53,286 nucleotides of DNA from Candidatus Pacearchaeota archaeon (GTDB taxonomy: Archaea > Nanobdellota > Nanobdellia > Pacearchaeales > GW2011-AR1). Position 1 is the first letter of the stretch. Every line of letters begins with the position of its first letter. The position numbers were made by a program, and so were the translations under genes. The notes under the pieces were generated by a model, which searched no databases, was not told the origin of the DNA, and saw only the letters and a list, made by a program, of their open reading frames with translations. Shown in pieces: positions 6,427 through 14,834 of the stretch. Location of the stretch: contig JAGLQO010000013.1 in the NCBI GenBank assembly GCA_023136775.1, forward strand, positions 1 to 53,286. The letters run 5' to 3'.

Positions 6427-8616
6427 TCAATTAGCCATTCCCGCCAACGCCACTGAACCAATTAAAGACAATCCAATTATTGAAGCAGTCGCAACAATAA
6501 CATAAAGAGTAATTGACTTCTTTAAATTCTTCCCAGTCTCTGCCGTAGTCTGCAAAGGATCTCGCCCAGCCTTAATCGTAACAAGAGTCGAAGTCAAAAT
6601 AAAAGTAATCTCAACCAAATAAATTCCAATAATAATCTGCAACCAATACGGAGGAATCATCACAGCAACATCAAACATCTGAAGAAGACTTCCAACATTT
6701 CCCATCCCGCCAAGTCCACCCTCGCCACCACCTGCAAACATCGCCCCAAGATTACTAAGAATCCCTGTAATCATAGCCGCAAGTCCGATAATAATACCAG
6801 ATAAAAGTGGCGCCAAAAATGTCATATTAGATTTCATATCCGAAATAATTTCAGCCAACAAATCATTCAACCTGTCATTAATCTTCTTAATATTTTTCAC
6901 ATAATCACTTATCGCAATCAAAGACCGAGCAGCAACCTGCAAACCCTTCTTAACCGACTCAACCAAAATTCTCATAGAAGTAGAAACAATCTGCGACGGA
7001 TAAAAAATAACTGCCCCCCGTCTCGGATCAAAAAGTGCCCTCTCTAAACTCATGCCCAACTGCTGAATATTTTCATTAACAACCCTAAAAAATCCCTCAG
7101 TAGAAGTTCCCCTAGTTGATTCTAACGTTTTAGCAAATGCAATCTCCGCAGGAAGTCCGTCCCCAACCCTATTCCCCAATTGAAATAACGACGAAGTAAA
7201 TTCTTTCTCAACTTCCTTATACTGATCTCGCGTAGCTATAATATCTTTTGTCCTTTCCCTTGACGCATATATGACAACCATCGCAATAGAAATTGGAATA
7301 AAAAGACTCAAAAGCAAAGCACCCGCCCCAAACGGACCAACAACCTTTCCAGCTTCCGTAGTTATAATTCCGAATACTCCTCCACTCCCCATAAAGCCCA
7401 TCCCTATACTCGCCCAAGTATAATCTCGCGTAGTTCCAAGCAATGTCGGAATAGGAGTATATCTCCAAAGAAGAGGAATAATTCCAAGAATAAACAAAGG
7501 CAACGCCATTAATGCTCCCTTCTTATAAGCTGCATTACTTTTATACCGAGGATACAAAGGATTCTTTTCCAGTAAATCACTCTCTCCATATCCACCAGGT
7601 CTACCTGCCATAGCCTTATCGGTCAAATACATAACCATAAACGGAACCAGAATATTATACACCAAAAGAACCTGATACCATTTTATAGCCCCACCCATCA
7701 TCGTCGACGCCAAAGGCATAATCGCCATAGATAACGTCGGAAGAATAACTCCCAACATATAAACATTAGTAAGTGGCGCCTTCACATCATGAGTATACTT
7801 AAGCATCTTATCATAAACACCATCTAAAATAACCTCTAAAGATTTCTCCAAAATTGTAACCCTCCTAGCCTCACTTGGCTCATATAAACTTGATTCAATC
7901 AAATGAAACGCCTCAACAAATTCTAAACTATAATCTTTCCAACCAAGCAAATAATTATCAAGACTTTCTTTTATCGTAGAATATTTTCCAACCTCAACAT
8001 CCCAAAAAATCTTTCTAAAATCAGAAGACAAAGGTGGCTGCAAATGTTGACTAGCAAACGAAATCGCCTTTTCAAAATTACTAGTATGCTTCATATAAAT
8101 CACAACATACAAAATAGCAGGAACCATCTGCGAACTAGCCTTAAGTCTCCACCTCATCGCTAAATTTTCCGGCATCTTATTTGCATAAAAAAACAAAAAA
8201 ATTCCAAGCATAAAAATCAAAAATAAAAACATCAAAGAAAAAGCTCCAGTCAAAAGCCAAACAGCAGCCGTGAATAAAACTCCGCCAAAAAGAGTAATCA
8301 ACATAAGCATTGTAGAAAAAACCATGACTTCTGACGGAGTAACATTCAAATGAGCAACTTCAATCGCCCTAGAAATTCTCTTCTCATCTTTTTCACCAAC
8401 CTTCATGGTGAACGAATTTCCAAAAGTCTTACACCACCTCTCATAACGACTAAACTCAGGGAGCATAGAATCCTTAAATTTTTCATAACTCTGAGAAAAA
8501 TCCTGACCATTCGCAACTGCACTATTATAATTACCCATCTGAGACTCAATCTTAGCCCCATACTTTTTCAAAACTTCGTCAGTCGTCGGTTTACGCTGAT
8601 TATTATTACGCCCCAT
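6427..8616 (-). CDS. Type II/IV secretion system inner-membrane platform protein (FlaJ/TadC-like, two GspF domains)
   Basis: 729 residues. It is a polytopic protein with two cytosolic GspF/T2SSF-type helical domains, each followed by membrane helices: the first near residues 150-280 (TSNFEKAISFASQHL...), the second near 470-610 (FQLGNRVGDGLPAEIAFAKTL...). This is the membrane platform on which the ATPase acts to insert or extract pilins in archaella and archaeal type IV pili. It is longer than classical FlaJ, like the double-domain platforms of many archaeal Tad-type loci. A TATA-like TTTATATAATTAA precedes it. A 13-codon leader frame (8647-8606) with a good GGTGAT site overlaps its start, so expression may be coupled to translation of that leader. 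The gene at 7217-7468 on the track is a shadow. Confidence 0.9.
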   Translation of the reverse strand: MGRNNNQRKPTTDEVLKKYGAKIESQMGNYNSAVANGQDFSQSYEKFKDSMLPEFSRYERWCKTFGNSFTMKVGEKDEKRISRAIEVAHLNVTPSEVMVFSTMLMLITLFGGVLFTAAVWLLTGAFSLMFLFLIFMLGIFLFFYANKMPENLAMRWRLKASSQMVPAILYVVIYMKHTSNFEKAISFASQHLQPPLSSDFRKIFWDVEVGKYSTIKESLDNYLLGWKDYSLEFVEAFHLIESSLYEPSEARRVTILEKSLEVILDGVYDKMLKYTHDVKAPLTNVYMLGVILPTLSMAIMPLASTMMGGAIKWYQVLLVYNILVPFMVMYLTDKAMAGRPGGYGESDLLEKNPLYPRYKSNAAYKKGALMALPLFILGIIPLLWRYTPIPTLLGTTRDYTWASIGMGFMGSGGVFGIITTEAGKVVGPFGAGALLLSLFIPISIAMVVIYASRERTKDIIATRDQYKEVEKEFTSSLFQLGNRVGDGLPAEIAFAKTLESTRGTSTEGFFRVVNENIQQLGMSLERALFDPRRGAVIFYPSQIVSTSMRILVESVKKGLQVAARSLIAISDYVKNIKKINDRLNDLLAEIISDMKSNMTFLAPLLSGIIIGLAAMITGILSNLGAMFAGGGEGGLGGMGNVGSLLQMFDVAVMIPPYWLQIIIGIYLVEITFILTSTLVTIKAGRDPLQTTAETGKNLKKSITLYVIVATASIIGLSLIGSVALAGMAN

Positions 8617-8671
8617 ACTTCACACCTCTAAAATTAAACTTACTCATATAATCACCTAATTAAAACAGGAA

Positions 8672-8686
8672 AATTAATTATATAAA
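8672..8686 (-). promoter_or_regulatory. TATA-like promoter element of the FlaJ gene
   Basis: Minus-strand TTTATATAATTAA lies about 25-35 bp before a possible leader ATG at 8647 and about 60 bp before the FlaJ start. An archaeal TATA box at this place would let the platform gene be transcribed apart from the transglutaminase-like genes upstream. Confidence 0.5.
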
Positions 8687-8724
8687 ACTTACTTGAATGC
8701 TAGAGTCAACTTTCTAACTTCATA

Positions 8725-9681
8725 TTAAAATCTTTCTTTTAATTCTTTTATTTTAGAATCAACTTCTTTAGCATTATTCTCATTAAATGAAGCATATTTT
8801 TCATAGTCAATTAAAGCTTTTTTATTTATTTTTAATTTTTCATAATTAGGCAAAAAACTATTTTTCTTCACAATTTTTTCATATGCAAAAGCACGGGCAA
8901 AATATACCCCATCTAAATTTGGGCCTATTTTTATAGCTTTACTGAAATCTAAAATAGATTCTTCATTCATTCCCAATTGAAGTAAAAGAAATCCTCTATT
9001 TTTATACGCTGATATATTTTCAGGATCTAAAATTAATGATTTATCAAGTATCTCACAAGCTTCTATATATTTTTCACTAGCATTTTCATCATCATTTTCA
9101 AGTTTAAATTTATATGCCTGATTCTGAAGACAAATTCCTATATTGCATGCAACAATAGAGGCCAAATCGTTATTCTTTAATCTTTCTCTCTTTGATATAA
9201 ACCCATATCCATTTGGATCTGTGGTTTCTATTGATACATATTTCCCATTTATTTTTGCTTCAAGAGATATGTGTTCTTTAAAATGAATAGCTCTCGTTCG
9301 GATTCCTTTAGATTCTAATAAATAATTAATAACCTGTGGTAGTCCCACGCAATCTCCAATTTTATTCGCTTCACGAAGAATTCTTTCGCAACAATCATAA
9401 AAAGATTTTTGAGAAAAATCGTCTTCAAATCTTGGTTCCATATAAGTACTTATGAACGGAATTTCTAAACTCGAATGAACAAACTCTATTGCTTTTCTCG
9501 CGATATATTCTTCATTCATTACAATAGGCATAGGATTTTTATTTTCGTCATTAACTAAATATCCTTCAAATTTCTCACGAACCAAATGAGGAATTTTTAA
9601 ATTCTCCCCTTCGTTAACTGGATCAATATAAATTAATTTTCGAGCAAGTTCATCGGCTTTATCATGATCATTATTTTTCAT
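8725..9681 (-). CDS. Transglutaminase-like (SirB1-type) domain protein with C-terminal TPR repeats
   Basis: 318 residues. The first half has a papain/transglutaminase-like triad layout: Cys in GDCVGLPQV, His in FKEHISLEA and Asp in IETTDPNGYG, the spacing seen in SirB1/transglutaminase-core proteins. The second half contains tetratricopeptide repeats (DKSLILDPENISAYKNRGFLLLQLGMNEESILDFSKAIKIGPN). No signal peptide or membrane segment, so cytosolic. Such proteins are putative cysteine peptidases or protein-protein adaptors; the substrate is unknown. It starts 1 bp after the stop of its paralog and both sit between the secretion ATPase and the platform gene, which suggests, but does not prove, a link to the pilus motor. 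Base composition is more AT-rich than the flanking motor genes. Confidence 0.7.
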   Translation of the reverse strand: MKNNDHDKADELARKLIYIDPVNEGENLKIPHLVREKFEGYLVNDENKNPMPIVMNEEYIARKAIEFVHSSLEIPFISTYMEPRFEDDFSQKSFYDCCERILREANKIGDCVGLPQVINYLLESKGIRTRAIHFKEHISLEAKINGKYVSIETTDPNGYGFISKRERLKNNDLASIVACNIGICLQNQAYKFKLENDDENASEKYIEACEILDKSLILDPENISAYKNRGFLLLQLGMNEESILDFSKAIKIGPNLDGVYFARAFAYEKIVKKNSFLPNYEKLKINKKALIDYEKYASFNENNAKEVDSKIKELKERF

Positions 9682-9682
9682 C

Positions 9683-10651
9683 TTAACTAGTCTTTTTTGA
9701 TTTATTTTTTAAATATTTTATAGCATATTTAACTTCCTTTGCATTATCCTCACTAAATGAAGCATATTTTTTAAAGTCCGATAAGGCTTTACTATACCTA
9801 CTAAAAGCCTTTAATCTAATTGCGCGAGTAAAATAGGCATCTTCGAATTCAGAATTTAGTTCTATTGTTTTTGAATAATCTAATATCGCATCTTCAAATC
9901 TTTTTAATCTAGAAAAATAACCTCCACGATTATGATAAGCAACTTCGTTGTTAGGACTTATCTTTATAGCTTTGGTACAAGCATCTATAGCTTTTACATA
10001 ATTTCTTTCTTCACTATATGCACATGCCAAATTAGATAAAATTATTGAAGTCAAAGCCACATCATTTAATCTTTTCCTTTTGCTTTTATAGTTATAACCT
10101 CTTGGTAATGTCGTCTCCAAAAGTATAAACTCTTCATTATTACTGACTTCAAGACAAACATGATTTCCATAACTTACAGCCCTTGATGAAATTCCCTTAG
10201 CTTTTAATAAAAATTTATCAATCGAAGTAAAACCCAAACAATCTGCAACTTCTTTTTCTTTTGAAAGAATTCTTGTTAAGGAATCGTAAAAAGAATTTGG
10301 GGAAAAGTAATCTGCAACTTCTTTTTCTTTTGAAAGAAGTTTTTCTAAGGAATAAGAAAAAGGATCTGAAGAGGAACTATCTTCAGACGCGCCTTTCATA
10401 TATGCGCTCTTAAAAGGAATTCCCACACCAGAATGAGTAAACTCTAATACCTTCTTTTCTATATACTCATTAGTCATTACAATAGGAATAAGATTACCAT
10501 CTTTATCTGTGTTTAAATATTCTTCAAAATTTTTTAATACAATGTTTGCAGATTGTAAGCTCTTCCCTTTATTCTTAGGCTCTATGTCAATTAATTCTCG
10601 GGCGAGACTTCTGGCATTAATGATATCATAGATATTTCCTTTATTTCGCAT
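9683..10651 (-). CDS. Transglutaminase-like/TPR paralog with incomplete triad
   Basis: 322 residues, paralog of the next gene downstream (shared LARELIDIEP..., NEYIxxKxxEFxHS start and TPR-type C-terminus). Cys (ADCLGFTS) and His (YGNHVCLEV) of the transglutaminase-like core are kept, but the Asp position reads ETTLPRGY instead of ETTDPNGY, so catalysis is doubtful and a scaffold or regulatory role is plausible. It also carries an internal duplication near residues 90-145: LLSKEKEVADYF and ILSKEKEVADCLGF are two copies of the helix that precedes the catalytic Cys. Cytosolic. It is probably a recent duplicate diverging from the intact neighbour. Confidence 0.65.
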   Translation of the reverse strand: MRNKGNIYDIINARSLARELIDIEPKNKGKSLQSANIVLKNFEEYLNTDKDGNLIPIVMTNEYIEKKVLEFTHSGVGIPFKSAYMKGASEDSSSSDPFSYSLEKLLSKEKEVADYFSPNSFYDSLTRILSKEKEVADCLGFTSIDKFLLKAKGISSRAVSYGNHVCLEVSNNEEFILLETTLPRGYNYKSKRKRLNDVALTSIILSNLACAYSEERNYVKAIDACTKAIKISPNNEVAYHNRGGYFSRLKRFEDAILDYSKTIELNSEFEDAYFTRAIRLKAFSRYSKALSDFKKYASFSEDNAKEVKYAIKYLKNKSKKTS

Positions 10652-10738
10652 AAAAATTCTAAATAAAAACAGTTTATTAAAAAATATGTACTCAAAAATA
10701 TATCTTCAATCTCAATCAATCAATAACCAAAGCCCCAC

Positions 10739-10850
10739 GGCAGAAATTGCAGATTTAGCAGGTGAGTTCGCAGTGTAAAATTTTGTGTAGCGTGCTAACA
10801 CACGTAAACAAAATTTTACCAAGAAATCACCGCTAAAGCTGCAATTTCTT
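10739..10850. repeat. Imperfect palindrome overlapping the 3' end of the secretion ATPase gene
   Basis: The left side reads AGAAATTGCAGATTTAGC and the right side is its inverted copy, GCTAAAGCTGCAATTTCTT, which encodes the last codons of the ATPase gene. Inner arms GTAAAATTTTGTGTAGCGTG and CACGTAAACAAAATTTTAC also pair. ACCAAGAAATCACCG next to the gene recurs at 16549-16568 and, diverged, near 27013. It may act as a transcription end or be an inserted palindromic element. Confidence 0.55.
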
Positions 10851-13124
10851 CGCTTCTTTTTCTAACCACCGCTTCCACCTTGGAAAAACAAATTCACTAG
10901 TTGGAAGTCCAACTTCCTCTGTTGCCTCATTACTAATCTGATGAAATGCATTGTTTGACTTAACCGTAAACTCAGCCTCTAGAATATCTTCATTTTTAAT
11001 TCTGTCACTAAATTTAACAGTCTCTTCTTTAATCTTTTGACGAAGCAAAACATTATCCCAAACAGCATCCCAATTTCCAGCCCAACCCTTAACATTCGAT
11101 GCAATACTTTTCATAATATCACTATCTCCATTCATCAAATCATCCGTCGGTTGTAATTCATCAGACTCCACATCATATTTCATCAAATCAACAAAACCGT
11201 TTTCTTTCTCAGGATCATGAGTCCAATGTTTCCGACATTCCGCAATCTGCAAAACCCTTCTCCAAGAATGAAGCCCATCAGCCGACTTAATCGGATTCGT
11301 AACCACAATTATATCTGTCGCCTTAAAACTCGTCGCTGGAACCTCTAAATCATTAACAACTCTATCGAAAACCCCATAAGGACTGGCTCCATGAATTGTC
11401 CCCGCAACAACATTTGCCAAAGCTCCAACCCTCATCGCCTCATACAAAGCCTTTGCCTCACCCGAACGAATTTCCCCAACAATCAAAGCCGAATCCCCCA
11501 AACGAAGAGAAGCTCGAATACCATCTTCCGCCGCAACCTCAGTAGACTCTCCACCAAGAGCTGATCGAACCTTCATAGACAAAATATCATAATCAAGTCG
11601 TCGCATAGCAGAAACTGGAAGCTCAAGCGTGTCTTCAATAGTGATAATACGATGACTTGGCATAATTTCCAACAACAAACTCCCAAGCAAAGACGTCTTA
11701 CCAGATGAACGAGTCCCAGCAACAAGCATTGTCCGAGCTCCATCAATCATAAAACTAAGAAGTCCAGCACCAAGTCCATTAATGGCACGATTTTTTAAAA
11801 ATAATGGTAAAGTCCACGGCTTATCTCGATGACGCCTCAAAGTATAAGCAAGTCCCCCAGAAGACAATGGCTTTTGAATAATCGCAACCCTAGCATGAAT
11901 ATTATTTAAAGTTAAACTTGTATCAAGAATAGGATTAGCCTCATCCAACGCCCGACCCGAAGACATTCTAAATTTCGCAGCCCAAGAATCGGCATCCTCT
12001 TGACTCGGAATTAAATTTGATGCACATTCTCCATAATCATTATGTTTCACAAAAATAGGAGAAAGTGAAACAGGAGCATTAACCATAATGTCTTGTAAAT
12101 TTTCATCCTCCAATAAAACCTCCAAAATTCCAAACCCAATAGTATGACGAACCAAAATATTAGCAAGTTTCTTCATCTCCGAAAAACCAAGATTAATATT
12201 TTTACTTGCAGCCAAATCACTAAGCAAATCTTTAGCAACATTAAAAAAAACTTGACGAGTCCTTTCTGGATCATTAAACTCGTCGGACGTCGGACGATGT
12301 TCAATTAAAACATTACGAGCTAAATTAAGAAGCATATGCTGTTCTTCTTCTAATAAATACTCAGGAGGAGACAAGTGATAAACAAGCTTAGCCTTATTCG
12401 GTCTTTTAAAAATTGTAACAACACTCTCGTCACTCCCTCTAGCAATCGTATACTGTTTAATTATTTCAGCATCACCAGGCACTCTTGCAATCATTCGAGT
12501 AAAAGTAAAATTAGGCATAATGTCCGCCCTAAAAACCTCCAAATAAATATCCCTATCCCCAGAACGATAAATATCAAAAGAATCTTTAAGTTTTCTAACA
12601 AGTTCCAACTCATCAAAAAGATAAACAACTCTTTCTAAAATTCGAACGTAAGAACTAACCTCCATATGTAATGCGCCCGAAGAAGCAGTAGTGTTCAAAG
12701 CTGCCTTCTTAGAAAATAACATTCCCTTAAGCTCACGATAAGCACTAATTGGATCAACAGATAACAACTCATTAATAATTCTATTCAAGAAAGAATAAGC
12801 CTCAGGATAAGTATTTCCAAGGTGAGATAATTTTTCTGGCGTTACAATTTTTTCTTGCTTGATTAAAAAATCAAAAAGTGTGGCAACTTCTAGGAGTATT
12901 TTAACTTGGGGGAAATCATGAGAATAATTTCTCTGTTGAACAAAAACGACTCTGGAAATATTAGGATCCTCACGAAGATTATCAATTGTTCTTCCCATAA
13001 CTTCAGCAGAATGAGTCAAAGACGGAACCGTGGCAGCACCAAGATAATTTGTATACATCACATTCTCCCCACTTTCACGCACAACCTCATAAGAATAAAG
13101 CGGCGTATCTGGTCTAAACATCAT
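10833..13124 (-). CDS. Type II/IV secretion system ATPase (FlaI/TadA/VirB11-like)
   Basis: 763 residues. The C-terminal half shows the secretion ATPase motifs: Walker A in VAGTRSSGKTSLLG (around residue 475), Asp box IITIEDTLELP, Walker B-like SALIVGEIRSGEAKALYEAMRVG and His box AGTIHGASPYGVFDRVV. The N-terminal 350 residues form the usual N-domain preceded by an archaeal extension. The hexamer powers pilus or archaellum assembly together with the platform protein at 6427-8616. The start at 13124 has an AGAGGATGG ribosome-binding-like stretch and a TATA-like box at 13169-13184. Length exceeds FlaI (about 550) and resembles the long archaeal pilus/Tad ATPases. The 3' end is part of a palindrome. 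Confidence 0.92.
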   Translation of the reverse strand: MMFRPDTPLYSYEVVRESGENVMYTNYLGAATVPSLTHSAEVMGRTIDNLREDPNISRVVFVQQRNYSHDFPQVKILLEVATLFDFLIKQEKIVTPEKLSHLGNTYPEAYSFLNRIINELLSVDPISAYRELKGMLFSKKAALNTTASSGALHMEVSSYVRILERVVYLFDELELVRKLKDSFDIYRSGDRDIYLEVFRADIMPNFTFTRMIARVPGDAEIIKQYTIARGSDESVVTIFKRPNKAKLVYHLSPPEYLLEEEQHMLLNLARNVLIEHRPTSDEFNDPERTRQVFFNVAKDLLSDLAASKNINLGFSEMKKLANILVRHTIGFGILEVLLEDENLQDIMVNAPVSLSPIFVKHNDYGECASNLIPSQEDADSWAAKFRMSSGRALDEANPILDTSLTLNNIHARVAIIQKPLSSGGLAYTLRRHRDKPWTLPLFLKNRAINGLGAGLLSFMIDGARTMLVAGTRSSGKTSLLGSLLLEIMPSHRIITIEDTLELPVSAMRRLDYDILSMKVRSALGGESTEVAAEDGIRASLRLGDSALIVGEIRSGEAKALYEAMRVGALANVVAGTIHGASPYGVFDRVVNDLEVPATSFKATDIIVVTNPIKSADGLHSWRRVLQIAECRKHWTHDPEKENGFVDLMKYDVESDELQPTDDLMNGDSDIMKSIASNVKGWAGNWDAVWDNVLLRQKIKEETVKFSDRIKNEDILEAEFTVKSNNAFHQISNEATEEVGLPTSEFVFPRWKRWLEKEAKKLQL

Positions 13125-13168
13125 CTTTTATTTACCATCCTCTAATCTAACAATTAAAACAAAATCTA

Positions 13169-13184
13169 ATATTAAAATATATGT
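13169..13184 (-). promoter_or_regulatory. TATA-like promoter of the secretion ATPase gene
   Basis: Minus-strand ATATATTTTAATATTA about 45-60 bp upstream of the ATG at 13124 in the divergent gap between the ATPase and the coiled-coil gene. AT-rich sequence is common here, so the call rests on position and on the divergent arrangement. Confidence 0.4.
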
Positions 13185-13240
13185 GTAATAAAAATCCACA
13201 TAAAATTTCAACCTTCTAAAAACAAAAAGCTCAACAAGCT

Positions 13241-13290
13241 AATTGCCTCACATCTATTAAATCCGCGAGCCATTCCTGTTTTCAATTAGC
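13241..13290 (+). repeat. Dispersed CCGTG-type repeat, degenerate copy
   Basis: AATTGCCTC... and AAATCCGCGAGCCATTCCTGTTTTC match the tail of the dispersed repeat, without hairpin. It lies in the divergent promoter gap, the only clear copy located between two 5' ends. Confidence 0.5.
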
Positions 13291-13310
13291 AAATACATAT
13301 TATCTAAACA

Positions 13311-13323
13311 ATTATAAAATAAC
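13311..13323 (+). promoter_or_regulatory. TATA-like promoter of the coiled-coil gene pair
   Basis: ATTATAAAATAAC sits about 17-29 bp before the ATG at 13340, a distance that would give a leaderless or nearly leaderless transcript, common in archaea. Confidence 0.5.
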
Positions 13324-13339
13324 ATTACCTAAGAAATAT

Positions 13340-13732
13340 ATGGCTCAAGAACCTCCTCAAGAACAACCGCAACTATCCGATTTCAACACAAGACTTCGAG
13401 ACATTGATGAAAGAAGCAGACTAATAAGAGAAAGAGTTTTGCTTCTTGGAAAAAATCTCATCTCATCTAGACAAGATGTCGATAACGAGCTAAAGGAAAT
13501 AAGAAAGGAAAATCAAGAAATAAAAAAAGACTTGATAAAAATAAAAAAAGTAACGAACTCACTTTTAACCGAATTTAACAAATTTGTAAAAAGAGAAGAA
13601 CTAACCGTTGTCGAAAGAATGTTAAAGGATTTCGAACCACTAGAATTCATGAGAAGAAAAGATGTCGAAGAATTAATTGAAGAAAAACTACATGCTAAGA
13701 AAGAAATAAAAACTAAGGAGCACTCTAAATAA
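13340..13732 (+). CDS. Coiled-coil protein divergent from the secretion ATPase
   Basis: 130 residues, starting with a Pro/Gln-rich segment (MAQEPPQEQPQ), then heptad-patterned helices (ERVLLLGKNLISSRQDVDNELKEIRKENQEIKKDL...) and a charged C-terminal helix. No signal peptide or membrane segment, so cytosolic. It is followed after 44 bp by a second coiled-coil gene on the same strand and is divergent from the ATPase. Cytosolic coiled-coil proteins next to archaeal pilus motors can be adaptor or ring components (compare FlaC/D/E, to which I see no sequence match). Function unassigned. Confidence 0.75.
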   Translation: MAQEPPQEQPQLSDFNTRLRDIDERSRLIRERVLLLGKNLISSRQDVDNELKEIRKENQEIKKDLIKIKKVTNSLLTEFNKFVKREELTVVERMLKDFEPLEFMRRKDVEELIEEKLHAKKEIKTKEHSK

Positions 13733-13776
13733 TATGACACGAAGATCCAAAAATAAATTATGGAGCAATCTATAGC

Positions 13777-14583
13777 ATGACAACTCTTGACAAAATAATA
13801 CAAATGCAACAACAAGGAATGCCAGATGCAACCATAATTTCTCAGCTACAAAACGAAGGAATATCGCCAGCAGAGATAAATGATTCTATAAATCAAGCTA
13901 AAATTAAAAATGCAGTTTCACCTCCAGACATCTCTGCGGCACCAGCAACCCCACAAGGAATGGCTCCTTCTATGACACAAGATCCAAATGCAATTCCAAT
14001 TCCCAACGCCCCAGCAACTCCTAGTCCAGAAGTTTATCCACCCCAAGCTCCAATTCAATCAGCAATGCCCGCTCCTGGAATACCTGCAGGAGATCCATAT
14101 GCCGCACAAGCCCCTCAAGCTCCAGTAGCTGACCCATACGCAGGACAAGCATATCCACCCCAAGACCAATATGCTCCACAAGATCCATATGCCGCACAAG
14201 CCCCTCAAGACAATTATTACCAACAAACCCCACAAGGATATTCAGACCAAGAATACTACGGAGGCGGAGGTGCTGCCAGCACTGAAACAATTTCCGAAAT
14301 AGCAGAGCAAGTTACAACGGAAAAATTAAATGCATATAAAAAGAAAGTCGGAGACATTGCATCTTTCAAAAATACAATTCAAGATAAAGTAGCCGACATC
14401 GATGATAGATTGAAAAGAATTGAATCAACTATAGACAAACTTCAACAAGCAATCATCGGAAAAATTGGAGAATTCGGAGAATCAAACGCAATGATTCACA
14501 AAGATTTAGAAAACCTCCACGGAACAGTTGGGAAATTAATGAATCCATTAGTAGATACATATAATGAATTGAAAAAGAAGTAA
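13777..14583 (+). CDS. Cytosolic protein: N-terminal helical domain, Pro/Ala/Gln-rich linker, C-terminal coiled coil
   Basis: 268 residues. Residues 1-45 form a small helical domain with the pattern I..M...G.pd..I...L...GisPaeIn..I.QA (LDKIIQMQQQGMPDATIISQLQNEGISPAEI). Residues 50-160 are a disordered P/A/Q/Y-rich linker with imperfect repeats (DPYAAQAPQAP, DPYAGQAYPPQ). Residues 165-268 are a long coiled coil (TEKLNAYKKKVGDIASFKNTIQ...). No membrane segment. Probably a cytosolic scaffold working with the preceding coiled-coil protein. The last codons (DTYNELKKK) occur again, recoded, 92 bp downstream. Confidence 0.75.
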   Translation: MTTLDKIIQMQQQGMPDATIISQLQNEGISPAEINDSINQAKIKNAVSPPDISAAPATPQGMAPSMTQDPNAIPIPNAPATPSPEVYPPQAPIQSAMPAPGIPAGDPYAAQAPQAPVADPYAGQAYPPQDQYAPQDPYAAQAPQDNYYQQTPQGYSDQEYYGGGGAASTETISEIAEQVTTEKLNAYKKKVGDIASFKNTIQDKVADIDDRLKRIESTIDKLQQAIIGKIGEFGESNAMIHKDLENLHGTVGKLMNPLVDTYNELKKK

Positions 14584-14712
14584 ACAATTCTAACGAAGAG
14601 CGAACGAATCGCACAACAATGTATTCTCCCGTCACCTGCTACCTCAGACCCGTTACCCCTTGACAAAGTCAAGCAGATACATATAATGAGTTAAAGAAAA
14701 AGTAATTCTAAG
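14553..14712 (+). repeat. CAACAATGTATTCT hairpin element with recoded duplicate of the gene 3' end
   Basis: Copy 1 (14553-14583) encodes DTYNELKKK and stop for the upstream gene. After 91 bp, copy 2 (14675-14705) encodes the same residues and stop with four differences, all synonymous third positions (GAA/GAG, TTG/TTA, AAA/AAG, AAG/AAA). The sequence between has a GCGA-ACGAA-TCGC hairpin, the core CAACAATGTATTCTCCCGT, CCCGTTACC and a CTTGAC-AAA-GTCAAG hairpin. The same core with different hairpins lies at 33958-34080. Copy 2 is not translated. Confidence 0.75.
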
Positions 14713-14728
14713 TTACATAACAAAAACC

Positions 14729-14833
14729 AGCAATTTTAATTTTAGACAGATTTAGTCAAGGCGGAAGGTTGCGTAGCGTACATTGTACGCAAGTGTTCTT
14801 CCAACGCAGAATAAATCGTATAAAATTAAAATT
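14729..14833. repeat. Imperfect palindrome between convergent genes
   Basis: Outer arms AATTTTAATTTTAGAC and GTATAAAATTAAAATT pair, then GATTTA and TAAATC, with a perfect inner hairpin GCGTAC-ATT-GTACGC. It sits at the 3' end of the membrane protein gene starting at 15305, opposite the end of the coiled-coil gene. Its outer arms match those at 16489-16580. Possibly a two-way transcription end. Confidence 0.5.
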
Positions 14834-14834
14834 A

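Noticed and set aside
13734-13775. 13-codon ORF exactly filling the gap between the two coiled-coil genes
   Set aside because: It fits neatly (1 bp from each neighbour) but is too short to judge and has no ribosome binding site.
14021-14290. Minus-strand ORF opposite the P/A/Q-rich gene, also other Leu/Arg-rich frames such as 19787, 20699, 24845 and 29882
   Set aside because: These are antisense shadows of well-supported genes, without promoters or coupling.
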